Shown piece after piece: positions 37,183-47,862 of a stretch of 64,000 bases of DNA. The DNA lies in contig NW_003214267.1 of NCBI RefSeq assembly GCF_000006405.1, positions 41,051-105,050 on the forward strand, read 5' to 3'. A program made the translations under genes and the position numbers. The stretch's first letter is position 1; each line of letters starts with the position of its first letter. This DNA is from Perkinsus marinus ATCC 50983 (taxonomy: Eukaryota > Perkinsozoa > Perkinsida > Perkinsidae). The notes below the pieces were generated by a model that worked only from the letters and a program-made list of their open reading frames with translations, was not told the origin of the DNA and did no database searches.

Positions 37183-38372
37183 CGGTATGCGGATCCTGAT
37201 CCACGCGTGACCCTGAGAGAAAAAATACGAAATGAGCTTAATATGATGATCCTATGGCCTGAATCCGATATTTTCACTCAGATCAATAAAATTGGGATTA
37301 TAGTGCAGGATCACAGATCATTCTCGTGATCCGCGGTTCACAGCACCCATGATCCTGTGGTCATGGATCAGCAGGGAAGTTGATACATCATGAGTGATCC
37401 GATCAATTATCAACTAGTGAGATGTACGACCGAGGGTCGCCGCGATCCTTGATCGCGCAGAAGCGAACCAACCCAAAGCAGTGGCTAAGAATTACCCAAT
37501 CTGCCAAATATTTTCACAATTTATTGTGCAATAACCAAGGGGAGTTACACGACAGGCGTCTTCAGCGAGGAAAAATATGCTATGCTCTTATCTTAGGAAA
37601 TATTGAGGTTTAGTAATGGTTTCGGATGGTAGTAAATATATAGGTACACGTTTCTCGCTGAAAATGGAGCCTTAAAATAGGTCTCACGAACGGCCATCGT
37701 GTCGTATTTCATTCTTCGAATGTACCTCGTACATACTACGGACTCTGTACTACGCAGGCTACGTATGAATGTAGCATTTTGAATGGATCACTGATCCCGG
37801 ATCAGGATCACGGATCACGAGTAGTGTAACGTAGCAAAAGGGCCCGGCCAGGGACCAGTGGTGCTCTACGTGCTGAATTACGGTGATCCTGTGATCAGTG
37901 GTGCTGCACCACTGATCCGTAAACTCAGTTTACTAAACTCATCCTCTTGATGGATCAAGAATTTGATCTCGTGCTTGATCTGGATCAGAGGATGATCCGG
38001 GATCATTGATCCCTCGGTACAACATGGATGACGGATCATCCTAATTTCGCACGACGTCTGAGAATTTCTCATGGTTCAAGTTTTTTCTCAAGGATCATAG
38101 ATCAGGAATCCTGATCTATGATCCTTGAGAAAAAACTTTCATGGTCAACTTTCCTGATTCAGGATCAAAAATGAGGATTACGCGAGATCCAGATCACATA
38201 TCAGGGATCAGTATCAAAATTCAGGGATCAAGATCAAAAGTCAAGGATCAGGATCAAAGATCACGATGTGACTCACGCATCTCGGATCACGATGGATTTG
38301 GCTCAGGCATCAAGATCAGCGAGTGATCTGGATCATGTACTCGATCTGTGGATCAGGATCTGCATACGGCCC
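37183..38372. repeat. GATC-saturated island
   Basis: The interval is packed with GATC in short variable contexts such as GGATCA, TGATCC and AGATCA. I count about 36 GATC sites in the 600 bp from 37775 to 38372, where roughly two to three are expected by chance. Units are not in fixed register, so it is not a simple tandem repeat. No gene is supported inside. Confidence 0.8.
38078..38138. repeat. 61-bp perfect palindrome (28-bp arms, 5-nt loop)
   Basis: The left arm 38078-38105 and right arm 38111-38138 are exact reverse complements around GAATC. It lies in the GATC island. Confidence 0.92.
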
Positions 38373-39115
38373 TAGGCCCCTCTGTGTCACAGAGTCCGTG
38401 AACCTGTAGGGTTGTTCGCCTACTTTTTATAATCCGTTTCGTGTTGTGTATACACTCAGTAGCATCGGGACGAAACTGCTGTAGGAAATCGCAAGGAAAA
38501 GGAGATATTAGAAAAAGAGCCTATCCTCAATTTTCGTGTATCAGATATCAAACGGAGCAAGTGAGTTTTCTAGATTCGTGTTGAAATCGATGAGCTAGTC
38601 TGTCTAGACAATCTAACTGTCAAGTAGAGTTACGTTCACGTTATACGAATATCGATGGTATAATGTGGTCTGACTAGTGATGACATCGATGAGCGTAATA
38701 CATGACATTTTTAAGCCTGTGATTGTGTACCTTGAACATAACAGGCACGTCTACGCATTTTCCCGTGCAAGTTTAATAAGTGGGTAGGCAAGAATGACGG
38801 TGTTGCAGGCAAGTTCGTTCTTGAGAATTCAAGCATGGCACAATTCGGTTCTGTTATAATCACGATGGAGTCAACCTTGGATTTTCATTGTCAATCTGAT
38901 TGACAATGAAAATATAAGCTTGTCATTGGTCTAGTGTGTTACAGTCAAGTTTGACAGTAATTACAAAGATACACAAACAGTCCTTATTGTACCTTTCAAT
39001 GGAGTTTCATGGGAAGGAGGTAATCAACCGTTCACCACATCACCACCTACAACACAGATACTCACACCAATACACCAACAACAACAACATCATTATCATG
39101 AGCATTTTAACAACA
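38373..39115. other. Gene-free stretch with a short GAPDH-flank match and a hairpin
   Basis: About 38430-38450 resembles the end of the GAPDH 3' flank (ATCCGTTTCGTGTTGTGTA). A perfect hairpin lies at 38881-38913. No coding region is supported. Confidence 0.4.
38881..38913. repeat. Perfect hairpin (15-bp arms, 3-nt loop)
   Basis: Arms 38881-38895 and 38899-38913 are exact reverse complements (ATTTTCATTGTCAAT). Confidence 0.9.
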
Positions 39116-40285
39116 TCATGGATTCTCTAGTAAAGCTATCGTATTATCAGTGTAATCAACATGAACAGTATACGCTCTGAAGAAAGGCGTACCCAGCATG
39201 TTCTGATCTTTACCAAAGTGATTGATGTAGATTATAACATCCTCTCCTCCAGTGTCACCGGTATAATGTTTGGGATGAATCCTAATCTGTTTTGACTCTT
39301 TCCCTCCCTCAAGTTGCAGATTCAGCACAGGCAGACTATCGTATGCTTCCTTCTTGACGTGAATGAATCCATCCCCTCCTAAATAGCACATTTTTCCAAT
39401 TTTGTCTTCCGAATAACCCAGTTTCTTTTTCATAGTCCGTCTGATTTTCGTTTCGATTCTGTCGAGTATGCTCTTGTAAGGCAAATAAATACCATTGGCA
39501 CCCGTTACCAATGACATCAATCTGGGTTTCGAGTGCCCAAGCCTCAGCCCTTTACTTTTCCCAACACTCTGAGGTTCATTCTGTAGCACTGTCGTTGACA
39601 GTGAAATAGTGGGAAATGCATAGTGGTGATCCGGATCCGTGTGCCATTCAGCAAACATGTATTTGGAGTCCTTATTCTTTTCAACCTTATCACCAAGCGT
39701 AAGCTCACCGGTAATAAACTGAGTAGATTGTTGCACATTGGTCCGGAGAGTATACGATTGACGTCCTACGATGTAGTGACGAACTAAGAATTTCAGTGCA
39801 CTCTCAAAGGCAACTTTGGGAGGCGTATCGGCAATACCGAAGAAACCGTGGAAGGGTTCGGTCTTATTCCACGATTCTGGTACGGAAACTTTAAAGGGAA
39901 AATCACGGATGACCTTGCCGTTCAATGCGACCGTCGCACTCCGGGTAATCGTCCTTATAGCTCGACCATCCTCGAGAATCGTTACCAACGTAGATGGGTC
40001 ATTGTCGAAGTCGCAAGGGGCTTCTGCCGGGCAGAAATAGCATCCGGATTCGGACTTAGCACAGGCACCTTTGCCGTACTGGTTCTCATACCAGCCCCCA
40101 TCGATCACAGTCAAGTCGAAGCCACCAGTATCCAGTAGTAATTTCATTGATTGACCACCGACATTAACTGTGACGAAGCCATCTTTGACCGGCATGGTAA
40201 GAGTGTCGGACGCGGGAGTAGCTTTTGAGCATTCGCTTAAGGGAAGCGCGAGGCCGGATAGTATCGCTGTGAAGGCGGACCACAT
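39116..40285 (-). CDS. Pepsin-like (A1) protein lacking the second catalytic Asp
   Basis: The 389-residue single-exon protein has a likely signal peptide (residues 1-19) and the lobe organisation of A1 aspartic proteases. The first catalytic motif LLLDTGGFD is intact (D52). A cysteine-rich flap-side insertion follows, then FHGFFGIAD and ITGELTLGD. The second catalytic motif should read DTG/DSG, but here it is SLVTGANGIYLP, with Val260 (codon GTA) in place of Asp. The C-terminal strand GTPFFRAYTVHVDY matches the family. Classical A1 enzymes need both Asp residues to activate water, so this protein is probably not a conventional protease and may bind peptides or act as a decoy. It is likely secreted or in the endomembrane system. 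Confidence 0.85.
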   Translation of the reverse strand: MWSAFTAILSGLALPLSECSKATPASDTLTMPVKDGFVTVNVGGQSMKLLLDTGGFDLTVIDGGWYENQYGKGACAKSESGCYFCPAEAPCDFDNDPSTLVTILEDGRAIRTITRSATVALNGKVIRDFPFKVSVPESWNKTEPFHGFFGIADTPPKVAFESALKFLVRHYIVGRQSYTLRTNVQQSTQFITGELTLGDKVEKNKDSKYMFAEWHTDPDHHYAFPTISLSTTVLQNEPQSVGKSKGLRLGHSKPRLMSLVTGANGIYLPYKSILDRIETKIRRTMKKKLGYSEDKIGKMCYLGGDGFIHVKKEAYDSLPVLNLQLEGGKESKQIRIHPKHYTGDTGGEDVIIYINHFGKDQNMLGTPFFRAYTVHVDYTDNTIALLENP

Positions 40286-40841
40286 GAGGTAAGAGATAAG
40301 GTCAACTAAATTTAGACCTTAGCACTGAGCGTTCAACTGTTTCAACGGAGACGTGGAAACTCTAAAGATTTCCAACGACTTAGTGAAATCTTGAACTCTT
40401 GTTGTCGGGGGCTAGTGCGGTTTGAAAAATTTTCCACCCGAGTGAGACAACCTCGGTCCAGCGTTGTGTAGCTGCCCCTGTCAAGGGCTATCGCCTGGTT
40501 CTATCAAGTCTGGAAGACCGACACAGTGTGTGTTGGTACTATGGTGTGTGGGTCCTATCTGTTGACGATAACGGCGCCGAGTAAGTCAAAGCTGTCATGG
40601 TTGGTATATGTAGCTCTACCGTGAGGTATTCTACGATGGTGCATTAGAAGTGGTCCTGTGATTTGGTGACGATTTTGAAGTTCATTTACACTCTTTGAAG
40701 AAGAATCTCGGAACTGGAATTCGACCATTTTAAGAGTAGCAGAATCCCTGGGACTCTGAATCTTTTTCGGACTTGATTTTCATTCAACATATCATTCTGT
40801 ATTTTCTCGGTATTAGTTAACTAAGTTAACTGAGCAGTTCC
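40286..40841. other. Gene-free stretch
   Basis: Nothing recognisable between the pepsin-like gene and the inverted NAC-GAPDH block. Confidence 0.4.
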
Positions 40842-41750
40842 TTGTCAATCATTGAAGAAGTTGACGGTCGTGTTCATCCGATGATACATCTGACGACGAT
40901 GAGATGCCCACCTTGTAGGCTACTGATGAGGACTACACCCAGGCGGCTCAAGACCAGCACGCCGCTATGAGAGGCAAACTAAACCGAGCTGAGAAGAAAG
41001 CTCGAAGGGCCATTCAGAAGCTCGGGTCGAAACCAGTGCCTGGTATTGTCAGAGTTACAGTCCGTAAAGGGAAGGAGGTAAGTCCTTCCTTATGTTGCTA
41101 CGTAGTGGTATTCACTTGTTCGTTCAGATGCTGTTCGTGATCTCCCAACCGGACGTATTGAAAGTGGCAGGTGGTGATACTTATGTTGTCTTTGGCGAAG
41201 CGAGAGTTGGAGACATGTCAGCTATGTCGCAGGTGGGAGAGTGCCTCATTTAGACCTGTTGTGTATCTTACTATTTAGACTGTCTAAGTTAGACATGTAT
41301 TGCATCTTACCATATAGACCTGTCTTGTATCTTACCATATAGACCTGTTTTGTATCTTACCACTTAGACCTGTTTTGTATCTTACCATTTAGACATGTTT
41401 TGTATCTTACCATTCAGGCCGCTGCAGCGTCCCAGTTCACAGGCATGATGCCGGAAGTATCCAAAGTTGACGCCAACCCGCACCCTCTGGTCCCCGGCAC
41501 GGTGGTTGAGGACGATATGGACGAAAGTGATGTCGATGAGAGCGGCGTAGAAGCGAAGGACGTCGAATTGGTGATGGGTCAAGTTAACTGCTCGAGGTCA
41601 AAGGCGGTGAAGGCTCTGAAGGCTGCTAACAACGACATAGTCGAAGCCATCATGCAACTGTCGCCGTCGAGTTCATGTGTGACGAGGAGTTTCTATCTTC
41701 GTTTGGTTGTGTTGAGTGAAGACCACGTAGAGATGATGAGACTGGGATAG
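40842..41750 (+). pseudogene. NAC alpha duplicate, broken in the first exon
   Basis: This is an inverted copy of the intact NAC alpha gene at 30597-31360. In exon 1 the start ATG is TTG, one base is lost near 40875 (GTTGATTCC became GTTCATCC), and a Glu codon is TAG (CTTGGAG became CTTGTAG). The second and third exons remain open, with the NAC core and UBA region readable ([20 protein letters not shown]). The C-terminus is altered and extended. The second intron has expanded by tandem repetition. A shortened product from an internal start is possible but there is no evidence for it. Confidence 0.88.
41260..41420 (+). repeat. ~25-bp tandem repeat in the NAC duplicate intron
   Basis: Six or seven units of TGTATCTTACCATATAGACC plus TGTTT. 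The intact NAC copy has about three diverged units in the same intron (30873-30968). Confidence 0.8.
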
Positions 41751-42068
41751 ACAGAAATTGTGCAGTAAGCTAACTCCGATACGTGTCTCCAGGAATAATT
41801 CCGTAACCGAATCGCAATCACAGGAACAGTGTTCAATTTTGGGTCACACATAACAAGGACAAAGAGAAAATCTCAAACAAGGAGTAAGCAACCATATTAC
41901 TGAGTTGATCTAGCCAATTAACAAAAACCTTCGCATAGGGTACATCGAGACGAGCTAAGGATGTGCTCAGGTAGACATCGCTGATGTGGGCATCTTGCGC
42001 TGAGCTGAGTTTGGCTGCGCACTTCTCTGAAGAGATTATCTTTATTATCATCATCAAACTGTTATTAG

Positions 42069-43121
<1,053 letters not shown>

Positions 43122-43949
43122 TAAGTTGACTCACAGCAATTCATTCACCATTTACTGCTTTTCTCATCTAAAGGGACACCGGGTCCCTCCACAAACCCTC
43201 AGGGTTGATGGCTTTTCATTATCCGTTTCGTGTTGTGTACATGACAATTGTAAGAGATATAGTTGCATTGAGACGCATCGTCGGGATGGGTAAGTGCAAG
43301 CCTCGAGTATAGCCAGATCGATGCAACACGGCGCGGAGTGGTGAGATCTCGAGAGAGCTGTGGCTCAGTGGGTTCCAGCAACGCTCTCTGGGATGTGTGA
43401 TGGAAAGCGCTTTCGATCAGCTGAAAATTCGTCACCAAACCTTGGTGTTTCTCTGCTTGAAACCCTGCGTTATCTTAACGCTCTCTGGCATGTCGTTTCA
43501 GAATGGAAAAATGCACTGAGTTCGGAATACCAAGTATTCTGAAGTTTGGAATCGTAAAATCAGTTTTCAAACGTGGAATGCAATCTCAGACTCAATTTTC
43601 AGCTGCATAACTAATCCTATTCGGGCAAAGCACTGTAGAGAGAACACAAACGTGGCTCATTTGAAATGCTTATTCAAGTTGAGTCGAAGAAAGTGTGATT
43701 GTAACTTGATGACCGGGAAGAAATCTACATGTCGAGACGCGAAGACGTTGGAACCTTCACGAGAGCAAACGGCGACTGCAGAGTGCACGAGTAGACAAGA
43801 CCATCGAGGGGTAGATACTGATAGCAACTATAGAAATGCTTGACCGTTCAGATTTCACGTGGGAAGGTGCTTCGTAGGGCGAACACAGCAGATGGAGATG
43901 AGCAAATAGGTGAGCATTTTATTGGGCAAATGATTAGGAGTTAGATGCA
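43122..43949. other. Spacer after GAPDH copy 4
   Basis: The first ~115 bp is the GAPDH 3' block. The remainder has only short open frames without recognisable features. Confidence 0.4.
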
Positions 43950-44424
43950 ATGACGGTAGATCACGAGAGCCACCGGGCGATGACCGCCGATAACAAACAG
44001 GCGTCTAAATCGATCCGGGCACGAGTACTCGCTGACGCGGGAATTAGCACGAAGCAGCGCGTGTCGAGGTGAGGTTGAACATTGAAAAATAACAGGAAAG
44101 AGTCTCTCCGGTTTTTTTGGTGAAATCTTTATGGTAAATATTTGTGGAATTTCTTCTATGCTCGATGGTCGCCTTCAAGTGTTAGTTTACAGAAATGTTT
44201 TTCCTGTTGGTGTAGGGCAACATCCTTGTGTTGATCGTGTATCGTTCAGGTCATCTCGCAGAGCACCAACGACTATCCGTGATATGATATCCCCAACGGC
44301 TACTGGTCTCAAACGTGGAGTCGCTCAAGCCGGAGCCGACCTCGAGGTGGCCCTCAATGGGAAATCTCCATATTCGATCATATTTTTCCTCGTGTGCGCG
44401 ACGATTTATGCTTTGTGCCGTTGA
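43950..44424 (+). CDS. Small tail-anchored membrane protein, two exons
   Basis: Exons 43950-44068 and 44250-44424 join across a 181-nt GT-AG intron, giving 97 residues. The N-terminal part is polar and basic. The C-terminus is a membrane helix (SIIFFLVCATIYALC) followed by a single Arg, the layout of a tail-anchored protein inserted by the GET/TRC route. The segment before the helix (TTIRDMISPTATGLKRGVAQ) could be amphipathic. I do not recognise the family; a small SNARE-like protein is one possibility but the heptad pattern is not convincing. Confidence 0.45.
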
Positions 44425-44599
44425 TTGAATCTCGATGTTGCTTATCACTCGTATTATACGAGTCATATATCATTCTGCAGAACATCGGTATTGTCGCTTC
44501 ATTGCCTGATGATGAAGTCTGTGATTGGACTATCAGAACGCAGGAACGTCAGGCCGCTGGTCATCAATCAGGGTCTGATCCGCAGAGTTCGCTTTCATA

Positions 44600-44925
44600 G
44601 TGGTCCTGTGACTAGCACTATTACTCCAACTAGTGGTCTTGTGACTAGCACTATTACTTCAACTAGTGGTGCTGTGACTAGCCCTATTACTCCATTTAGT
44701 GGTCCTGTGACTAGCACTATTACTTCAACTAGTGGTGCTGTGACTAGCACTATTACTTCAACTAGTGGTCCTGTGACTAGCCCTATTACTTCAACTAGTG
44801 GTGCTGTGACTAGCCCTATTACTCCATTTAGTGGTCCTGTGACTAGCACTATTACTTCAACTAGTGGTGCTGTGACTAGCCCTATTACTTCAACTAGTGG
44901 TCCTGTCATTAGCATCGCCATTTCG
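44600..44925 (+). repeat. 33-bp minisatellite (11 codons), about ten units
   Basis: Units read ACTAGTGGTGCTGTGACTAG plus C(A/C)CTATTACT(T/C)CA. Forward it encodes a Thr/Ser-rich 11-residue repeat of type TSGAVTSTITS; in reverse it is a Val/Leu/Ile-rich repeat. Both strands stay open throughout. The forward frame is open back to 44425 and ends at 44928, but a gene is not supported. Confidence 0.88.
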
Positions 44926-44958
44926 TGAATACAACAGTGTACTCCTTAGGTTATCACA

Positions 44959-45581
44959 ATGCAGCAAGATGACACTCGAAGGATCCTCAATCGCGTGCGT
45001 ACCCGTCACGGCTTCCCTCATGAAGTGGAAACCTTCACAGGTCGCTTCCAATGCCTCTCGTCGGAACCCCGATGTTCGCCTCGTTCAGATGAGCTGTTAC
45101 CAGTGTTGACCACTCTGCGCGAGACTGCTGCTGATATGCGTTACGAGACCTCTGCTGAACTCTCAGCAACGGCTGTGGACGTGCAGGAGCTGCTGGGGCA
45201 GTACATGGCGACCTCAGTAAATGGTTCGGTAGCAAGACTCAATCGCCCTGTTCTGTTTCAGCTCATCCTCGATGGAATCGATGCGAAAGTTAGATCGTTG
45301 GAGAAGACGGTTGGTTGGTCATGACCATCATGGTGCGCTCATCCACGGTCTCAATTTTTGGGCGTCGCGTTGTTATCCATTTCGGACAGGGATTCGATCC
45401 TGTTGATGATCCCTTCGGCTGTAGTACCTGCATTCTCCCCTTGATATGTAACCCGTGTGAATGGTTTGTTCTCTCGGCAGTCTTGACCGTCTTGATCCTC
45501 CACTATGCATGGTGCAGAAGATATGTCAACCGTTTCACATTGTTGTTCATACGCACACCCAAGAATGACGATTGCTCTTGA
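44959..45581 (+). CDS. Putative membrane protein, two exons
   Basis: Exon 44959-45309 and exon 45390-45581 join in phase across an 80-nt intron, giving about 180 residues. The first exon encodes a helical, polar region (LRETAADMRYETSAELSATA, then LILDGIDAKVRSLEKT). The second encodes a Cys-rich stretch and a membrane helix (FVLSAVLTVLILHYAW) with a basic end. If the intron is not used, the first exon alone would give a 121-residue protein ending at 45324. I do not recognise a family. Confidence 0.4.
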
Positions 45582-45774
45582 CTTGCGAACATAGATTCCT
45601 ATTAGTCGGGGTGACATGTGTGTTAAATGTGAAAGACCTAAGACCTCGTGGTGCATTTTGGGTCTCATTAGTTGTTTATTCGATGTTGTCTCTCTTATGC
45701 GTAGGATTGTCATGGCCGGTCGTCGGCGGTATTCGAACTGCTGCGCCATGTAGTTCATCGCCATTGTTACCCCC

Positions 45775-46725
45775 ATGACTAAAGTGACCCTCCTCGGCGC
45801 CTCCGGTGGTATCGGCCAACCATTGTCTATGCTCCTCAAGCTGAACCCTATGATCACCACGCTCGCCCTCTATGATATCAAGCAGGCCATGGTCCCGTGT
45901 GCGGGAGTAGCTGCTGATATAAGCCACATTAACACTCCTGCTAAGGTCGTCGGCTATGCTGGTGACGACGAGATTGAGGCGGCCCTAACCGGCGCGAATG
46001 TTATTGTGATGACAGCTGGTGTCCCTCGCAAGCCCGGCATGACCAGAGATGACCTCTTTAAAATCAACGCTGGTATTGTTCGCGGTTTGGCGACCGCCTC
46101 GGCTAAGTACGCCCCTAAGGCGACGTTGTGCATTGTGTCTAACCCAGTCAACTCCACTGTCCCCATCGCCGCTGAGATCTACAAAAAAGCTGGAGTTTTT
46201 GACCCAAAGAAAATCGTCGGTGTCACCCAATTGGACATCACTCGTGCGAACACATTCGTGAGTGAGAAAACCGGTCTGGACGTAGAGCATATGGACGTTC
46301 CTGTCATTGGCGGTCACGCTGGTGAGACCATCATGACGCTGTTCTCCCAGGCTAGGCCCGAAATCAAGCTCGACCAGGGGACCATCGAAGAGCTGGATAA
46401 GCGTATTCAGAACGCTGGTACGGAGGTTGTCGAGGCGAAGAACGGCGCTGGTTCGGCGACACTGTCAATGGCCTATGCGGCGGCTAAGTTCGTTGACGTT
46501 ATTATTCGTGGTCAGCGCGGCCAAATTACCGCTGCATGCGCCTACATTAACGAGCCTTTCGAAGATGTCTCGTATTTCTCGTATAGATGTGACTTTGGCC
46601 CTGAAGGTGTGTCCAGAGTTCACGGACTAGAGGGCCTAACTGCGTACGAGAAGGGGCGCCTTGGGGAGGTCAAGAAGAAGTTGAAGGGCGACATTCAGAA
46701 TGGCCTCACCTTCGCCAACAGCTAA
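45775..46725 (+). CDS. MDH: Malate dehydrogenase, NAD-dependent
   Basis: The 316-residue single-exon enzyme interconverts malate and oxaloacetate. The NAD loop is GASGGIGQP (8-16). The mobile loop carries substrate arginines in VPRKPGMTRDDLF. VSNPVNS, the catalytic Asp-Arg pair in GVTQLDITRANTF and the catalytic His in IGGHAGETI are all present. It belongs to the mitochondrial/bacterial-type group. No transit peptide is encoded before the ATG at 45775 and I found no convincing upstream exon, so the product may be cytosolic or use a cryptic signal. Confidence 0.96.
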   Translation: MTKVTLLGASGGIGQPLSMLLKLNPMITTLALYDIKQAMVPCAGVAADISHINTPAKVVGYAGDDEIEAALTGANVIVMTAGVPRKPGMTRDDLFKINAGIVRGLATASAKYAPKATLCIVSNPVNSTVPIAAEIYKKAGVFDPKKIVGVTQLDITRANTFVSEKTGLDVEHMDVPVIGGHAGETIMTLFSQARPEIKLDQGTIEELDKRIQNAGTEVVEAKNGAGSATLSMAYAAAKFVDVIIRGQRGQITAACAYINEPFEDVSYFSYRCDFGPEGVSRVHGLEGLTAYEKGRLGEVKKKLKGDIQNGLTFANS

Positions 46726-47862
46726 TTTTTTCATTACTATAATATCACTCCTTTATAACACGCTATCGTGTATCTCTAGTTGGTCTTTTTACAGCTGAGT
46801 TGTGTTGAGGTGAATTCCACTATACACCAATCTCAGTCGCCATGGTGAAGATAAGAACTCGAAATTTGTCGGTCCTTTCATCGCGCATGGACCTATTGAC
46901 GCCCGTCAGCCAGGTGGAAATCGTAGATGCGAAATTATATGTCACTCCCCTCTCTGAGCGCAGTATACCGTGAAGTGGTACTCATCCAGTAGAACAGCAG
47001 TCGGCTGAAGGTGGGTGTATGCTGGCGTTCGCGCGCCCAGGAGTGACAGGAAGGGAATTACCCAGTTTGTTGTGATTGTGGAAAGAATGGGAATAGAACC
47101 ACATTAACCGGCATGGAAGCCGTCACTGTCAGAATCTGACAGTGACGGCAGTAACAGTGGCATCCGACAGTCAGATGCCCAGGATCTCCCTCTTCACTGA
47201 GTCGAGGACTCCATGTGGCTCAGTGGCTGCATGCGTCCGTATGAATGTACTTCCAATGTTAATATTTGTATTCTCAGGGGTTTTCATTTGCTGTTGGTTG
47301 CTTTGTCGTTTCCGCCCGGGTGCTACGCAAAGCGAATTCCGCAACTCAGTCGGGTGTATCGTCGTTGCAGACGGAATTATACAATCGCGTTCAATGCTGT
47401 TATTTCATAAGCCTTCCGTAAAAAAATATTTTCGGCCCAGTTTGTCGAGCTCGGCCCTGAAAATCTAATGCCATGGGGCCCCAACGCGATAAACTCAATG
47501 GTAGCGGTCAATCAACTTGGGAGGAAGGCCAAGCGGGGCCCTGGAAATTCCTTAAAAATGTTTCACCCTAGTTGCGCTACACGGAACCGATGATCTCACT
47601 GCTAATAAGCAGTCCTTCAGTATCGACATCCATTCCTCGTTGGGGTCGTCCTTCCAATCTGAGCTCATTTTAGTCTCTGCCGTGGATAGAACTTTCTCGG
47701 AGGCAGGCGAGAGGACGACTTTGCGAACCACAAATGGTGACTCGAGGAGCAACCGTTTTCCCATGCCGCCCAAATAAGCAACACAACACAGTTTTCATCA
47801 CAGCAGCTGAACAACACTGTAATCATGCTATAAAATATTGAGAAAATTAGCAACTCTCAACG
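46726..47862. other. Spacer with a perfect hairpin
   Basis: It holds the palindrome at 47119-47149. A 73-codon minus-strand frame at 47552-47773 directly downstream of the channel gene has no recognisable feature and is not called. Confidence 0.4.
47119..47149. repeat. Perfect hairpin (15-bp arms, 1-nt centre)
   Basis: Arms GCCGTCACTGTCAGA and its exact reverse complement flank a single A. Confidence 0.9.

Noticed and set aside
44595-44921. 108-codon minus-strand Val/Leu-rich repeat protein
   Set aside because: Complement of the 33-bp minisatellite; no gene structure supports it.
45351-45860. 169-codon minus-strand frame overlapping the MDH start
   Set aside because: It overlaps a certain gene and a likely exon on the other strand and has no recognisable domain.
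47552-47773. 73-codon minus-strand gene after the channel
   Set aside because: No domain, homologue or splice evidence, and composition is unremarkable.
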